64,000 nucleotides of DNA from NCBI RefSeq assembly GCF_900609055.1, contig NZ_UXAW01000071.1, positions 1 to 64,000 of the forward strand, given 5' to 3'. Under the pieces are notes generated by a model, which was given only the letters and a program-made list of their open reading frames with translations, did no database searches and was not told the DNA's origin. This DNA comes from Pseudogemmobacter humi. Lineage in GTDB: Bacteria > Pseudomonadota > Alphaproteobacteria > Rhodobacterales > Rhodobacteraceae. Below, in pieces: positions 18,458 to 26,904 of this stretch; position 1 is the stretch's first letter; every line of letters begins with the position of its first letter. The position numbers were made by a program, and so were the translations under genes.

Positions 18458-18784
18458 GTGACACCCCGCCACAAGATCCCGCCGCGCCGGCTTTTGCCCG
18501 CCCTGGCGCTGGCGCTGCTGCCTGCCGCTGCTTTCGCCGATGCCCCCGATCTCGCCGATGCCGTGCTGGCCGCGCCCTGCGCAAGCTGCCACGGGCCGGA
18601 CGGGCGCTCACCCGGCGCGATCCCCTCGCTGAGCGGATTGTCCGAGGCGCGGCTGGTCGAAAAGCTGACCGCCTTTCGCGATGCGCCGCCGCCCGGCACC
18701 ACGGTGATGACGCGGCATATGAAAGGCTATGACGACGCGCAGATCGCGGCACTCGCCCGCTATTTCTCGGAGGCCGGCCAATGA
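18458..18784 (+). CDS. c-type cytochrome, partner of flavocytochrome-type sulfide dehydrogenase (FccA/SoxE-like)
   Basis: 108 residues with a Sec signal peptide ([16 protein letters not shown]) and one heme-binding motif CASCH (41-45); Met residues near 82-86 (MTRHM) are candidate axial ligands. It is a small mono-heme protein of the kind that accepts electrons from FccB/SoxF flavoproteins. The start is the GTG at 18458, with AGGAGG 9 bp upstream. Its stop overlaps the start of the flavoprotein gene (ATGA), which strongly supports a functional pair. Confidence 0.86.
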   Translation: MTPRHKIPPRRLLPALALALLPAAAFADAPDLADAVLAAPCASCHGPDGRSPGAIPSLSGLSEARLVEKLTAFRDAPPPGTTVMTRHMKGYDDAQIAALARYFSEAGQ

Positions 18785-20061
18785 ACAGGATCACTCGCAG
18801 AACGGCTCTGACCGGGATCGGCGCCGGCCTCACGCTGGCGCTGCCGGGCCTCGTTAAGGCGCAAGGCGCCGCGGCCCATGTGGTGGTGGTCGGCGGCGGC
18901 TTCGGCGGCGCGACGGCCGCGCGCTACCTGCGCCGCTACAACCCCGGACTGCGCATCACCCTGGTGGAACCCGCGACGCAGTTCGTCACCTGCCCGTTCT
19001 CGAACCTTTACCTTGGGGGGCTGAGAACCTGGGAGAGCATCACCCACGGCTATGACGCCATCCGATCCGAGGGGATCGGGGTCGTCCATGCCAGCGCCGA
19101 AGACATCGACGCCACCGCGCGCAAGGTGACGCTTTCGGACGGGGCGGTGCTGGAGTACGACCGGCTGGTGCTGTCGCCGGGCATCGACATCCGCTGGGGC
19201 GCGCTGGAAGGCTATGACGAGGCGGCGGCGGAGCTTGCCCCCCATGCCTGGAAGGCCGGGCCGCAAACCCAGCTTCTGAAGGCGCAGCTTGAGGCGATGG
19301 CGGACGGCGGCACTTTCGTCATGTCGATCACCGATGGCGCCTTCCGCTGCCCGCCGGGGCCTTACGAGCGCGCCTCGATGGTCGCCCATTACCTGAAGAC
19401 CAACAAGCCGAAGTCGAAAATCCTGCTGCTCGACAGCAAGGAGACCTTCTCGAAACAGGGCCTGTTCCGCCAGGGCTGGGAGGCGCTTTACGGCGATATG
19501 ATCGAATGGATCAGCGCCGACAACGACGGCAAGGTGGCCCGGGTCGACGCCGGCGCGCTGACCGTCGAGAGCGCCTTCGGCGTGACCCACAAGGCCGATG
19601 TCCTGAACGTGGTGCCGCCGCAAAAGGCGGGCTGGATCGCCGACCGCGCGGGCGTCACCAATGAGACCGGCTGGGTGCCGGTCAACGGGAACACCTTTGA
19701 ATCGGCCCAGGTCGGGGGCATCTATGTGGTGGGCGACGCCACCATCGCCGCCCCAATGCCGAAATCGGGCTTCTGCGCCAATGCGCAGGGCAAGGTCGCC
19801 GCCGCCGCGATCACCGCGGACCTGGCGGGGCAAGAGCCGCCGCCTGCCAGTTTCGTCAACACCTGCTACAGCCTGATCGGCCCGGATTACGGGATCTCGG
19901 TCGCCGGGGTCTATTACTTCGACGGCGAGAAACTGGCCGAGCGCGAGGGCTCGGGCGGGGTCAGCCCGCTGGAAGCCGATGAGGCCTTCCGCCGGGCCGA
20001 GGCGACCTATGGCGCGGGCTGGTATGCCTCGATCAGCGCCGATACATGGGGGACGGTGTAA
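18781..20061 (+). CDS. fccB: flavocytochrome c sulfide dehydrogenase flavoprotein (FccB/SoxF)
   Basis: 426 residues, exported by Tat ([10 protein letters not shown] followed by a hydrophobic stretch). The FAD-binding motif is [19 protein letters not shown]. The redox-active Cys pair is present: [11 protein letters not shown] (Cys190) and NTCYSLIG (Cys362), in precursor numbering. The C-terminal family domain follows (ISVAGVYYF). It oxidises sulfide in the periplasm and passes electrons to the cytochrome encoded just upstream. It is part of the six-gene sulfur cluster ending with soxYZ. Confidence 0.93.
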   Translation: MNRITRRTALTGIGAGLTLALPGLVKAQGAAAHVVVVGGGFGGATAARYLRRYNPGLRITLVEPATQFVTCPFSNLYLGGLRTWESITHGYDAIRSEGIGVVHASAEDIDATARKVTLSDGAVLEYDRLVLSPGIDIRWGALEGYDEAAAELAPHAWKAGPQTQLLKAQLEAMADGGTFVMSITDGAFRCPPGPYERASMVAHYLKTNKPKSKILLLDSKETFSKQGLFRQGWEALYGDMIEWISADNDGKVARVDAGALTVESAFGVTHKADVLNVVPPQKAGWIADRAGVTNETGWVPVNGNTFESAQVGGIYVVGDATIAAPMPKSGFCANAQGKVAAAAITADLAGQEPPPASFVNTCYSLIGPDYGISVAGVYYFDGEKLAEREGSGGVSPLEADEAFRRAEATYGAGWYASISADTWGTV

Positions 20062-20076
20062 CGGCGGGGTAAGAAG

Positions 20077-21099
20077 ATGAGCGCAGTCTTTCTGGGCCTG
20101 ATCCTCGGCGCGGTGTTCGGCGCCGCGGCACGGGCGGGGCGGTTCTGCCTGCTGCGCGGCATGAAAGGGGTGATGGGCGGGGGCGATCTCTCTGCCCTTC
20201 GCGCCTTCGCGCTGGCGCTCGCGGTGGCGATCCCGGGCACCCAGATCCTGAACCTCGCGGGGCTCACGGATCTGTCGGCCTCGCTGCCTTTGCGAGGGCA
20301 GTTCCCTGTGCTCGGCCTCGCGCTCGGGGGGGCGATCTTCGGGCTCGGCATGGTGATGGCCAATGCCTGCGGCGCCCGCTCGCTGGTGCTGTTCGCGGGC
20401 GGCAATCTGCGCTCGCTGCTGGTGCTTTTGTGCCTTGGGCTCGCGGCCCAGGCCAGCCTCACCGGCGTGCTGCTCCCCTTGCGTCAGGCGCTGCAACTGG
20501 GGGTGATCACGCCGCAATGGCTGACGCTGACCGACGCTTTCGCCTCGGTATTGCCGCGCGGGGCGGCGCTGGCGATTGCGGCGGGGGTGCCCGCGCTGGC
20601 GCTCTCGGCTTTCGCCTGGCCGCTGATCCGCCGCGCCCCCGTCGAGGCGCTGGCAGCCACGGTTGTCGGGCTTTGCGTGATCGCGGGCTGGTGGATCGTC
20701 TTTGCCACCGACGACCCGTTCGACCCGAAACTGCTGAATTCGCTCAGCTTCATCGCCCCCGTTGGCGAGGGGCTCTTGTGGCTGATGCTGGCCACCGGGC
20801 GCGAGGCGGGCTTTGCGCTGGCGGTGGTCGGCGGCACCATCGCCGGGGCTTTCGCGGTCGCCCTGATCACCCGCAGCTTCACGCTGGAAACCTTCGGCTC
20901 GGGACGACATTCTCTTTTTGCCGCCATTGGCGGAATATTCATGGGGTTCGGCGGCGTTCTTGCAATGGGATGTTCCATCGGGCAAGGTTTGACGGGTGTC
21001 TCGACACTCTCGCTGGCCAGTCTGGTCGCATTCCTCGGCATTCTCGCCGGTCTTGCACTCGGGCTGGTCATTTTACGCCAACCGAACACCGGAAGGTAA
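20077..21099 (+). CDS. YeeE/YedE (DUF395) family sulfur-compound membrane transporter
   Basis: 340 residues and about nine to ten membrane helices. It has the family hallmarks near Cys residues: ARAGRFCLLRG at the start, NACGARSLVLFAGGN in the middle and MGCSIGQGLTGVSTLS near the end. Such proteins (SoxT/TsuA-type) move thiosulfate or sulfur compounds across the inner membrane. The position between two sulfide-dehydrogenase flavoprotein genes argues for moving a sulfur intermediate. A spacer of 15 bp after fccB indicates the same operon. Confidence 0.9.
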   Translation: MSAVFLGLILGAVFGAAARAGRFCLLRGMKGVMGGGDLSALRAFALALAVAIPGTQILNLAGLTDLSASLPLRGQFPVLGLALGGAIFGLGMVMANACGARSLVLFAGGNLRSLLVLLCLGLAAQASLTGVLLPLRQALQLGVITPQWLTLTDAFASVLPRGAALAIAAGVPALALSAFAWPLIRRAPVEALAATVVGLCVIAGWWIVFATDDPFDPKLLNSLSFIAPVGEGLLWLMLATGREAGFALAVVGGTIAGAFAVALITRSFTLETFGSGRHSLFAAIGGIFMGFGGVLAMGCSIGQGLTGVSTLSLASLVAFLGILAGLALGLVILRQPNTGR

Positions 21100-21104
21100 A
21101 TCCC

Positions 21105-22427
21105 ATGATCCGTCGCCGCAGCCTTCTTGTCGGAGCCCCGTCTCTGGCCCTGCTCGCCACCGGAGCCCTTGCCGCCCCTTCGGCCCTCACCCCGGAAACC
21201 ATCCTTCTGCCGCGCGCGGGCAAGGGCCCGCGGATCGTGATCTGCGGCGGAGGCTGGGGCGGGCTTTCCGCCGCGCGCCATCTGCGCGAGGAACTGCCCG
21301 AGGCCGATATCGTCGTGCTGGAGCGCAATCCGGTGTTCTGGTCCTGCCCGATGTCGAACAAATGGCTGATCGACGTGGTGGACACTGCCTTCCTGACCCA
21401 GGACCTGCTGCATCCGGCGGCGAAATGGGGCTACCATCTGGTGCAATGCGAAGTCACCGCCATCGAGCGCGACAAAAAGCTGGTGCGCACCTCGAAAGGC
21501 GCGGTGGATTACGATTTCCTGATCCTCGCCGGGGGTATCCGCAACGCCTATGACGCCTGGTTCGGCGACGATGCGGCGGCGGCGGAATACACCCGGACGC
21601 ATTTCCCCTCGGCCTATATCCCCAATGCCGAACATCTGGCGCTGAAGAACAAGCTGAAGAATTTCAAGGGCGGCACCGTGGTGATGACCCTGCCGCCGCC
21701 GCCGCACCGCTGCCCGCCCTCGCCCTATGAGCGCGCCTGCCTGATGGCCTGGCATTTCAAGGTGAACAACATCCCGGCGAAGATCCTGATCCTCGATCCG
21801 AAGCCGAAGATCGCCCCGATCGGCGCGGGCTACAAGGCGGCCTTCGACGAGCTTTACCCCGACATCATCACCCATGTGCCGAATGCGAAGGTGAAGGAAT
21901 TCGATCCCTGGAACAAACGGATCATGACCGAGGCCGGGGATTTCGACTTCGACGATGCGGTGATCATGCCGCCGCACCAGGCCTCGGAAATGGTGTTCTA
22001 CGCCGATCTGATCGGCACGACCGAGGACGGCAAATCCACCGGCTGGGCCGATATGAACCCCCGGCTGTTCCACGCGAACGCAGACGAAGACGTGTATATC
22101 GTCGGCGATTCCATGGGGGCAATCTCGCCGCATTTCGGGCATTATCCGAAATCGGGCCATGTCGCGAACTACATCGCGAAGATCGTGGCGGCGAATATCG
22201 GCCAGAGGGTGCGCGGCCAGGAGGTGGTGGCGGAACTGCCCGACAACCTGTGCTACATGCTGGTGAACGGCGATCCGCGCGAGGCGATCTCGGTCGAGTT
22301 CACCTATTCGGTGGGCTCGGACGGGCTGGTGCATCAGAACCAGATCGACATCGACGTGCGCACCCCCGATCTGCTGGAGGAAGATTTTGTCTGGGTCGAT
22401 GGCATGTTCAATGACTTCCTGCGCTGA
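21105..22427 (+). CDS. second FccB-like FAD oxidoreductase
   Basis: 440 residues with a Tat-like signal (IRRRSLLVGAPSLALLATGALA). FAD motif IVICGGGWGGLSAARHLREE. It keeps the Cys pair in the same contexts as FccB: HRCPPSPYERAC (Cys203) and DNLCYMLVNG (Cys383), so it is likely active on sulfide or a sulfur intermediate. It differs from the first flavoprotein over most of its length, so this is an ancient paralog, not a recent copy. GGAAGG lies upstream of the ATG at 21105. It overlaps the start of soxY. Confidence 0.88.
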   Translation: MIRRRSLLVGAPSLALLATGALAAPSALTPETILLPRAGKGPRIVICGGGWGGLSAARHLREELPEADIVVLERNPVFWSCPMSNKWLIDVVDTAFLTQDLLHPAAKWGYHLVQCEVTAIERDKKLVRTSKGAVDYDFLILAGGIRNAYDAWFGDDAAAAEYTRTHFPSAYIPNAEHLALKNKLKNFKGGTVVMTLPPPPHRCPPSPYERACLMAWHFKVNNIPAKILILDPKPKIAPIGAGYKAAFDELYPDIITHVPNAKVKEFDPWNKRIMTEAGDFDFDDAVIMPPHQASEMVFYADLIGTTEDGKSTGWADMNPRLFHANADEDVYIVGDSMGAISPHFGHYPKSGHVANYIAKIVAANIGQRVRGQEVVAELPDNLCYMLVNGDPREAISVEFTYSVGSDGLVHQNQIDIDVRTPDLLEEDFVWVDGMFNDFLR

Positions 22428-22893
22428 CCTGACCCGGCGCAGGGTGCTGGTGGCGGGGGCCGCGCTTGGCGCGGGCCTCGTTTTGGGCCGCGCGCAGGCG
22501 CAGACCAGCAGCGCATCCGCGCAGCCCGACAGCAGGGAATCCGACCGGATCGCGGCGGATTTCCTCGGGGAGGCCACGGCCTTGCCGGAGGGCCTCGCGC
22601 TCGACCTGCCCGCGCTCGGCGACAACCCCGCGGCGGTGCCGGTGCGGGTGCATGTGACCGAGGCGATCACCGATGAGTTGTGGTGCGAGGAGCTGATCGT
22701 GCTGGCCGAGCGCAATCCGATGCCGCTGGCCTGCCGCTTCCGTTTCACCGCGGCAAGCGGTTCGGCGGATGTGGCGGTGCGGCTGCGGCTGATCGAGACG
22801 ATGCACGTCCGGGCGCTGGCGCGGATGAGCGACGGGCGGATCCTTGAGGCCCGCCAGCAGATCACCGTCGCCGCCGGCGGCTGCGGATTGTAA
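22411..22893 (+). CDS. soxY: thiosulfate-oxidation carrier protein SoxY
   Basis: 160 residues with a Tat signal (LTRRRVLVAGAALGAGLVLG) and the SoxY fold. It ends in GGCGL, where the terminal swinging arm of SoxY is normally GGCGG; the sulfur-binding Cys158 is kept. SoxYZ carries sulfur intermediates covalently on this Cys in the periplasm. The start could be ATG 22399 or 22411; both lie inside the end of the previous gene. It is followed 12 bp later by soxZ. Confidence 0.9.
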   Translation: MTSCADLTRRRVLVAGAALGAGLVLGRAQAQTSSASAQPDSRESDRIAADFLGEATALPEGLALDLPALGDNPAAVPVRVHVTEAITDELWCEELIVLAERNPMPLACRFRFTAASGSADVAVRLRLIETMHVRALARMSDGRILEARQQITVAAGGCGL

Positions 22894-22905
22894 GGCGAGG
22901 CGAGA

Positions 22906-23232
22906 ATGGCAAATCCCCCCCGGATCTGGATCAGCAACGAGGCCCCCGCGAAAGACGAGATCGTCCGCGTCCGCGCCCAGGTCGTCCATGTGATGGAAAG
23001 CGGGTTGCGGCAGGACGAGGCCGGCAATCCGATCCCGCGCGACACGCTGGAGCGGTTCGAGGCCCGGCTGAACGAGGCGCTGCTGCTCGACTGGCAGCCC
23101 GAGACCGCGGTGGCGCAGAACCCCTATATCGAGTTCACCTTCAGGGCCCGCGAAAGCGGGGTGCTGAAGATGGTCTGGTCCGACGCAAGCGGCATCTTCG
23201 CCGAGGCCGAAAAGACCATCACCCTTTCCTGA
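22906..23232 (+). CDS. soxZ: SoxZ, partner subunit of the SoxYZ sulfur carrier
   Basis: 108 residues with no signal peptide, as expected for SoxZ, which is exported with Tat-dependent SoxY. Typical features are PRIWISNEAPAKDEIVRVRA at the start, PYIEFTFRARESGVLKMVWSD, and the immunoglobulin-like strand pattern. Last gene of the sulfur operon; two strong palindromes follow within 15 bp. Confidence 0.94.
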   Translation: MANPPRIWISNEAPAKDEIVRVRAQVVHVMESGLRQDEAGNPIPRDTLERFEARLNEALLLDWQPETAVAQNPYIEFTFRARESGVLKMVWSDASGIFAEAEKTITLS

Positions 23233-23246
23233 CGCCGCCGCAGGGC

Positions 23247-23292
23247 GCCGGTTTCTTCAAAGAAACCGGCCCGGAATTTTGCAAAATTCCGG
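23247..23292. terminator. two adjacent perfect palindromes between convergent soxZ and HIT genes
   Basis: Palindrome 1 (23247-23270) has 11-bp arms GCCGGTTTCTT with a CA centre. Palindrome 2 (23271-23292) has 10-bp arms CCGGAATTTT with a GC centre. Each arm is GC-rich outside and A/T-rich inside, so a strong hairpin forms in either direction. Likely a bidirectional terminator, and one of four such clusters in the window. Confidence 0.7.
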
Positions 23293-23298
23293 CGCGTC

Positions 23299-23670
23299 TC
23301 ACGCCTTTTCGACCAGACGCCCCAGCACCCGGCCGCCGAGGATATGCAGGTGATAATGCGGCACCTCCTGCATGCCATGCGCGCCCGCATTGGTGATCGC
23401 GCGATAGCCGTCAGAACCCGAAAGCCCCAGATCCGCGATCACCCCCGCCACGGTGCGGTGAAAGTCGACGATCTCGGCCTCGCTCGCCTCGGCGGCGAAA
23501 TGGTCGAAATTGACATAAGCCCCTTTCGGGATCGCCAGCACATGCACCGGCGCATGGGGCGCGATATCGTGAAACACCAGCGTATGCGCGCTTTCGGCCA
23601 CGGTCTTGTTGGGGATCTCGCCGCGCAGGATGCGGGCGAAGATGTTCTGCGGGTCGTAGCTCCAGGCCAT
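23299..23670 (-). CDS. HIT family protein (HinT-like)
   Basis: 123 residues, the usual size of HinT purine-nucleoside phosphoramidases. Motifs are NIFARILRGEIPNK near the start and the histidine triad HYHLHILGG near residue 106. It hydrolyses AMP-linked phosphoramidates in the cytosol. It is separated from the downstream glycosyltransferase gene by 28 bp on the same strand and could share its transcript. Confidence 0.94.
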   Translation of the reverse strand: MAWSYDPQNIFARILRGEIPNKTVAESAHTLVFHDIAPHAPVHVLAIPKGAYVNFDHFAAEASEAEIVDFHRTVAGVIADLGLSGSDGYRAITNAGAHGMQEVPHYHLHILGGRVLGRLVEKA

Positions 23671-23698
23671 GTCTTGCTCCGGTCAGGCAGGGGGACGG

Positions 23699-25276
23699 TC
23701 AGTCCACGAAAAGATAGGAGGTGGCGGCGATCTCGTGCGCCTGCGCCTCGGGCACGCCGAGAAAGGCGGCGAGCGGTTTCGCATTTTCTTCCGGCGTGGC
23801 GCTCTGGCGGATGCGGCAGAAGCCGGGGAAATTGTTCTCCCGCAGCCGGTCGCTCTCGAATTTCACGTCGTAGCGGATGGTGGGCAGCAGCCGCGCCAGC
23901 GTCTCGGGCGGGCTGCCCTCGCCCGCCAGCCCCACCCGTTTCGCATGGCCGATCAGATAATCGTCGGTAAACTCGCAGTCGATCTCCAGGAGACGCACCT
24001 GCGCCTTGTCGTTGTAGAAATCCTGCATCAGGTCGATCGAGGCCGGGTCGATGCAGAACACCAGCCGGTCGGTGTTCCAGTAGTCGTAAAGCATCCTGAC
24101 CAGCGCCCGGCGGTGGCGGGTGCGCTTTTCCAGGGTGGACTGGATGCCGCCGAGGTCCGGGAGCGGCGTCCCCGCCTCGTTGAACAGGTAGTCCACCGCC
24201 GGCAGGCCGGTCACGTTGCGCACCCGCTCCACAAGGCGCTTGGCGACGTGCCATTTCTTGCAGGTGACCATCATCAGCGTGCGTTCGCGCCCGAGGCTGG
24301 TCTCGGTTTCCCAGAACCTGGGCGCGAAGCGCCGCCCCACCCGGCCGCGGCCCGAGAGGAAGCGAAACAGGCTGCGCCCCTCGTCCGAGATGCGGAACCG
24401 CCGCCCGCGCACCGCGTAAAGGTCGCCGAGCCGCTGTTTCAGTTCCGCCGCATCGGGGCTGATCTTGCGCGCGAACAGATAATCCTGGCTTAAAAGCAGG
24501 TCGTAATGGTCGTTGTAGAAGGTCACCGGCATGCCGTAATCGGTGAACATCAGGAAGGTCAGCGTCCGGCTGCGGATCTCGTTTTCCGGCACCAGATGGC
24601 GGGTGATGGTCTGGAAGAAGGTCTCGTCCGGAATCCAGGTGGTGCGGAAGAAGCGCATCACGTCGCGGCGGCGGCGGATGAAATCGAGAATCGCCTCCAC
24701 CGTGCGGCGGCGCAGGCACCACCACTGGCTGCCGATCTGCATCGCCAGATCGGCGGGGATCCTGCGATCCAGCCCCAGCCTGCGCTGCCATTCCATCGAG
24801 CGGTAGAACCAAGCCTTGTTGCTGCGTTCGTTGAACCAGTGGCGGTAGATCAGCCGCTCTTCCCTGATCCCGGTCTTGATCCAGTCGGAACGGAAGAAAT
24901 CGAAGCTCTCGATGTAATCGACATCCTCGCGCTCAAGAAAGGCATGGGCGTATTCGGCCGATTTGATCGGCATGCAGTCGCCCGAGAGCATGTAGAAATG
25001 CGTGGCGCGCGGGAAGGCATCGACCGCGGCGCGCACCGCCTGAAGCGTGGCGCCGACGAGGCTCCATTCCCCCCATCCGCATTTCAGCCGCTTTTTCGCG
25101 AAGACGACCGACGGATTGTCCTTCAGCGCGCTGCGGATCTGGTCGTAATCGCTGGTCTTCGCGCGGGCGTCGAAATGGATCGCGATGCAGTCTCCGGCGG
25201 CCGTCAGCCGCTCGGCCTGGGCGATGATCCCGGCCGGGTCCTTGTGACACAGAAGGATATAGGCAATCTTCGCCAT
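23699..25276 (-). CDS. GT14-type (beta-1,6-N-acetylglucosaminyltransferase-like) glycosyltransferase with C-terminal DUF5928 region
   Basis: 525 residues. The N-terminal half matches the Core-2/I-branching (GT14) family: KIAYILLCHKDP, HFDARA, SLVGATLQAVRAA, FYMLSGDCMPI and SQWWCLRR with WIPDETFFQT. The C-terminal half (about 250-525) lacks catalytic GT motifs and corresponds to the DUF5928 extension seen in Rhodobacterales. The start is the ATG at 25276, with GGAG 5 bp upstream. It is divergent from a sulfotransferase gene, so the pair may build a sulfated surface glycan. Soluble, no clear membrane segment. Confidence 0.85.
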   Translation of the reverse strand: MAKIAYILLCHKDPAGIIAQAERLTAAGDCIAIHFDARAKTSDYDQIRSALKDNPSVVFAKKRLKCGWGEWSLVGATLQAVRAAVDAFPRATHFYMLSGDCMPIKSAEYAHAFLEREDVDYIESFDFFRSDWIKTGIREERLIYRHWFNERSNKAWFYRSMEWQRRLGLDRRIPADLAMQIGSQWWCLRRRTVEAILDFIRRRRDVMRFFRTTWIPDETFFQTITRHLVPENEIRSRTLTFLMFTDYGMPVTFYNDHYDLLLSQDYLFARKISPDAAELKQRLGDLYAVRGRRFRISDEGRSLFRFLSGRGRVGRRFAPRFWETETSLGRERTLMMVTCKKWHVAKRLVERVRNVTGLPAVDYLFNEAGTPLPDLGGIQSTLEKRTRHRRALVRMLYDYWNTDRLVFCIDPASIDLMQDFYNDKAQVRLLEIDCEFTDDYLIGHAKRVGLAGEGSPPETLARLLPTIRYDVKFESDRLRENNFPGFCRIRQSATPEENAKPLAAFLGVPEAQAHEIAATSYLFVD

Positions 25277-25490
25277 ATTGCTCCGCACCCGGGGGGGCCT
25301 GCGGCCCCGGGATCCCGCTCAAGCTATGTCAGAACCCGAAGGGTCAGGCCAGCGCCCCGTGCCCCGATAACCCGCCCTCTGTGATAAATCGCATCATGCT
25401 TCCTTGAAAAGGCCGGATTTCTTTGCTCTTTTCGCCGGGTCGGATAAGAGGGGCGGCGAACGCTCCGGTTCAGAGGCAAGGGTGAGTGGT

Positions 25491-26309
25491 ATGGGATTTC
25501 CGGGCACCTGGATGACGGAAAGTGAAAGCGTGGTCTACCGCGTGGTGCCAAAATGCGCCTGCTCGACCATCGGCCAGATCATGTTCTTTTCCGATCACGG
25601 CAGGTTCTTCGACGGCGACATCCACGACGCCACCGCCGGCATGCACAAATGGGCGATCGAGGCCAGCCAGCCGGTGATCGAGAAGAACGTCAAGTCCCAC
25701 AAATCCTATGCCTTCACCTGCGTGAGGAACCCCTACACTAGGATCCTGTCGTCGTTCTTCGACAAGATCTGCGGCATCCAGCGCAACGGCAAACGCTACC
25801 GCGGCAATCTGGTGCCGCTTCTGATCCAGAAATACGGGATCGAGGTCGGCGGCGAGGACGGCAAGCAGGAGTTCGACCAGATCAAGTCGTTCCGCCGCTT
25901 CCTTCTGTTCGCCCGCGACACCATCCGCTGGCGCAAACCGATGGAGCCCGACATCCACTGGTCGGCGATGGCCGGTCATATCTCGACCTTCATCGTCAAC
26001 GGCGGGCGCTACGACCACATCTTCTTCACCGAGAAGTTCAACGAGGGGATGCAGGTGGTGCTCGATAACATACAGTCGCGCCACAAGGTGGATCTGGCCA
26101 CGATCCCGCGCTTCAACGAAAGCGAGGGCCACGGGCCGAAACGCCTCCACCCGGTCGAGGATTATTTCGACGACCTGTCGATGCATCTGATGTGGGAAAT
26201 CTACAAACGCGATTTCCAGCTGTTCCGCTATGATTTCGACAATCCGGCGAACAAGATGCCGAAAGGCCCGGTCGACCTGGCCGAGATCCACGCCAAGCTG
26301 GGCGACTGA
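25491..26309 (+). CDS. sulfotransferase family 2 protein
   Basis: 272 residues. PAPS-binding motifs: a 5'-phosphosulfate loop VPKCACSTIGQIMF near residues 20-33, and a 3'-phosphate motif FTCVRNPYTRILSSFFDK near 76-93. It transfers sulfate from PAPS to a carbohydrate acceptor. The start is the ATG at 25491; a TTG 87 bp upstream is in frame but less likely. No signal peptide. The divergent GT14 gene is the natural candidate for making the acceptor. The intergenic gap (25277-25490) must hold both promoters. Confidence 0.85.
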   Translation: MGFPGTWMTESESVVYRVVPKCACSTIGQIMFFSDHGRFFDGDIHDATAGMHKWAIEASQPVIEKNVKSHKSYAFTCVRNPYTRILSSFFDKICGIQRNGKRYRGNLVPLLIQKYGIEVGGEDGKQEFDQIKSFRRFLLFARDTIRWRKPMEPDIHWSAMAGHISTFIVNGGRYDHIFFTEKFNEGMQVVLDNIQSRHKVDLATIPRFNESEGHGPKRLHPVEDYFDDLSMHLMWEIYKRDFQLFRYDFDNPANKMPKGPVDLAEIHAKLGD

Positions 26310-26405
26310 CGACCGGCGGATTTCCGTCGTCTCCCCCCTGCCGCCGCGCAGGGACCGGCCATTTCTGCTACCCTTTCGCGACCCGATTGCGCGAAAGGAC
26401 AAGCC

Positions 26406-26885
26406 ATGACCAGTCCGAAGGCCACCATCTGCCTGTGGTTCGACAAAGAGGCCGAAGAGGCCGCGCGCTTCTATGCCTCGGTCTTTCCCGACAGCAGGGT
26501 CGGTGCGGTGTTCCGCGCGCCGTCGGATTTCCCCTCGGGCCGGGCGGGCGATGTGCTGACGGTGCATTTCACCGTGGCGGGCATCCCCTGCATCGGGCTG
26601 AACGGCGGGCCGGCGTTCCGCCACAGCGAGGCGTTCTCGTTCCAGATCGCCACCGACAGCCAGGAGGAAACCGACCGTTACTGGAACGCGATCATCGGAA
26701 ACGGCGGTCAGGCCAGCGACTGCGGCTGGTGCAGGGACCGCTGGGGCCTGTCCTGGCAGATCACGCCCCGGGTGCTGACCGAGGCGCTTGCCGTGGGCGG
26801 CGAGGAAGCGAAGCGCGCCTTCGCCGCCATGATGACCATGCAGAAGATCGACCTGGCCGCCATCGAAGCCGCCCGGCGCGGCTGA
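26406..26885 (+). CDS. VOC superfamily protein (PhnB / 3-demethylubiquinone methyltransferase-like fold)
   Basis: 159 residues: two beta-alpha-beta-beta-beta modules typical of PhnB-like VOC proteins (ICLWFDKEAEEAARFYASVFP, then GRAGDVLTVHFTVAGIPCIGLNGGP, FSFQIAT and DRWGLSWQITPRVL). The C-terminal AAMMTMQKIDLAAIE helix is common in this family. The biochemical role is unknown. GAAAGGA precedes the ATG. It stands alone, convergent with the NCS2 permease gene. Confidence 0.88.
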   Translation: MTSPKATICLWFDKEAEEAARFYASVFPDSRVGAVFRAPSDFPSGRAGDVLTVHFTVAGIPCIGLNGGPAFRHSEAFSFQIATDSQEETDRYWNAIIGNGGQASDCGWCRDRWGLSWQITPRVLTEALAVGGEEAKRAFAAMMTMQKIDLAAIEAARRG

Positions 26886-26904
26886 GGCGCCGGGCGAAAG
26901 GAGC

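Noticed and set aside
18760-20985. 741-codon minus-strand frame opposite fccB and the YeeE gene
   Set aside because: Antisense of conserved genes; composition dominated by Arg, Gln, Gly and His.
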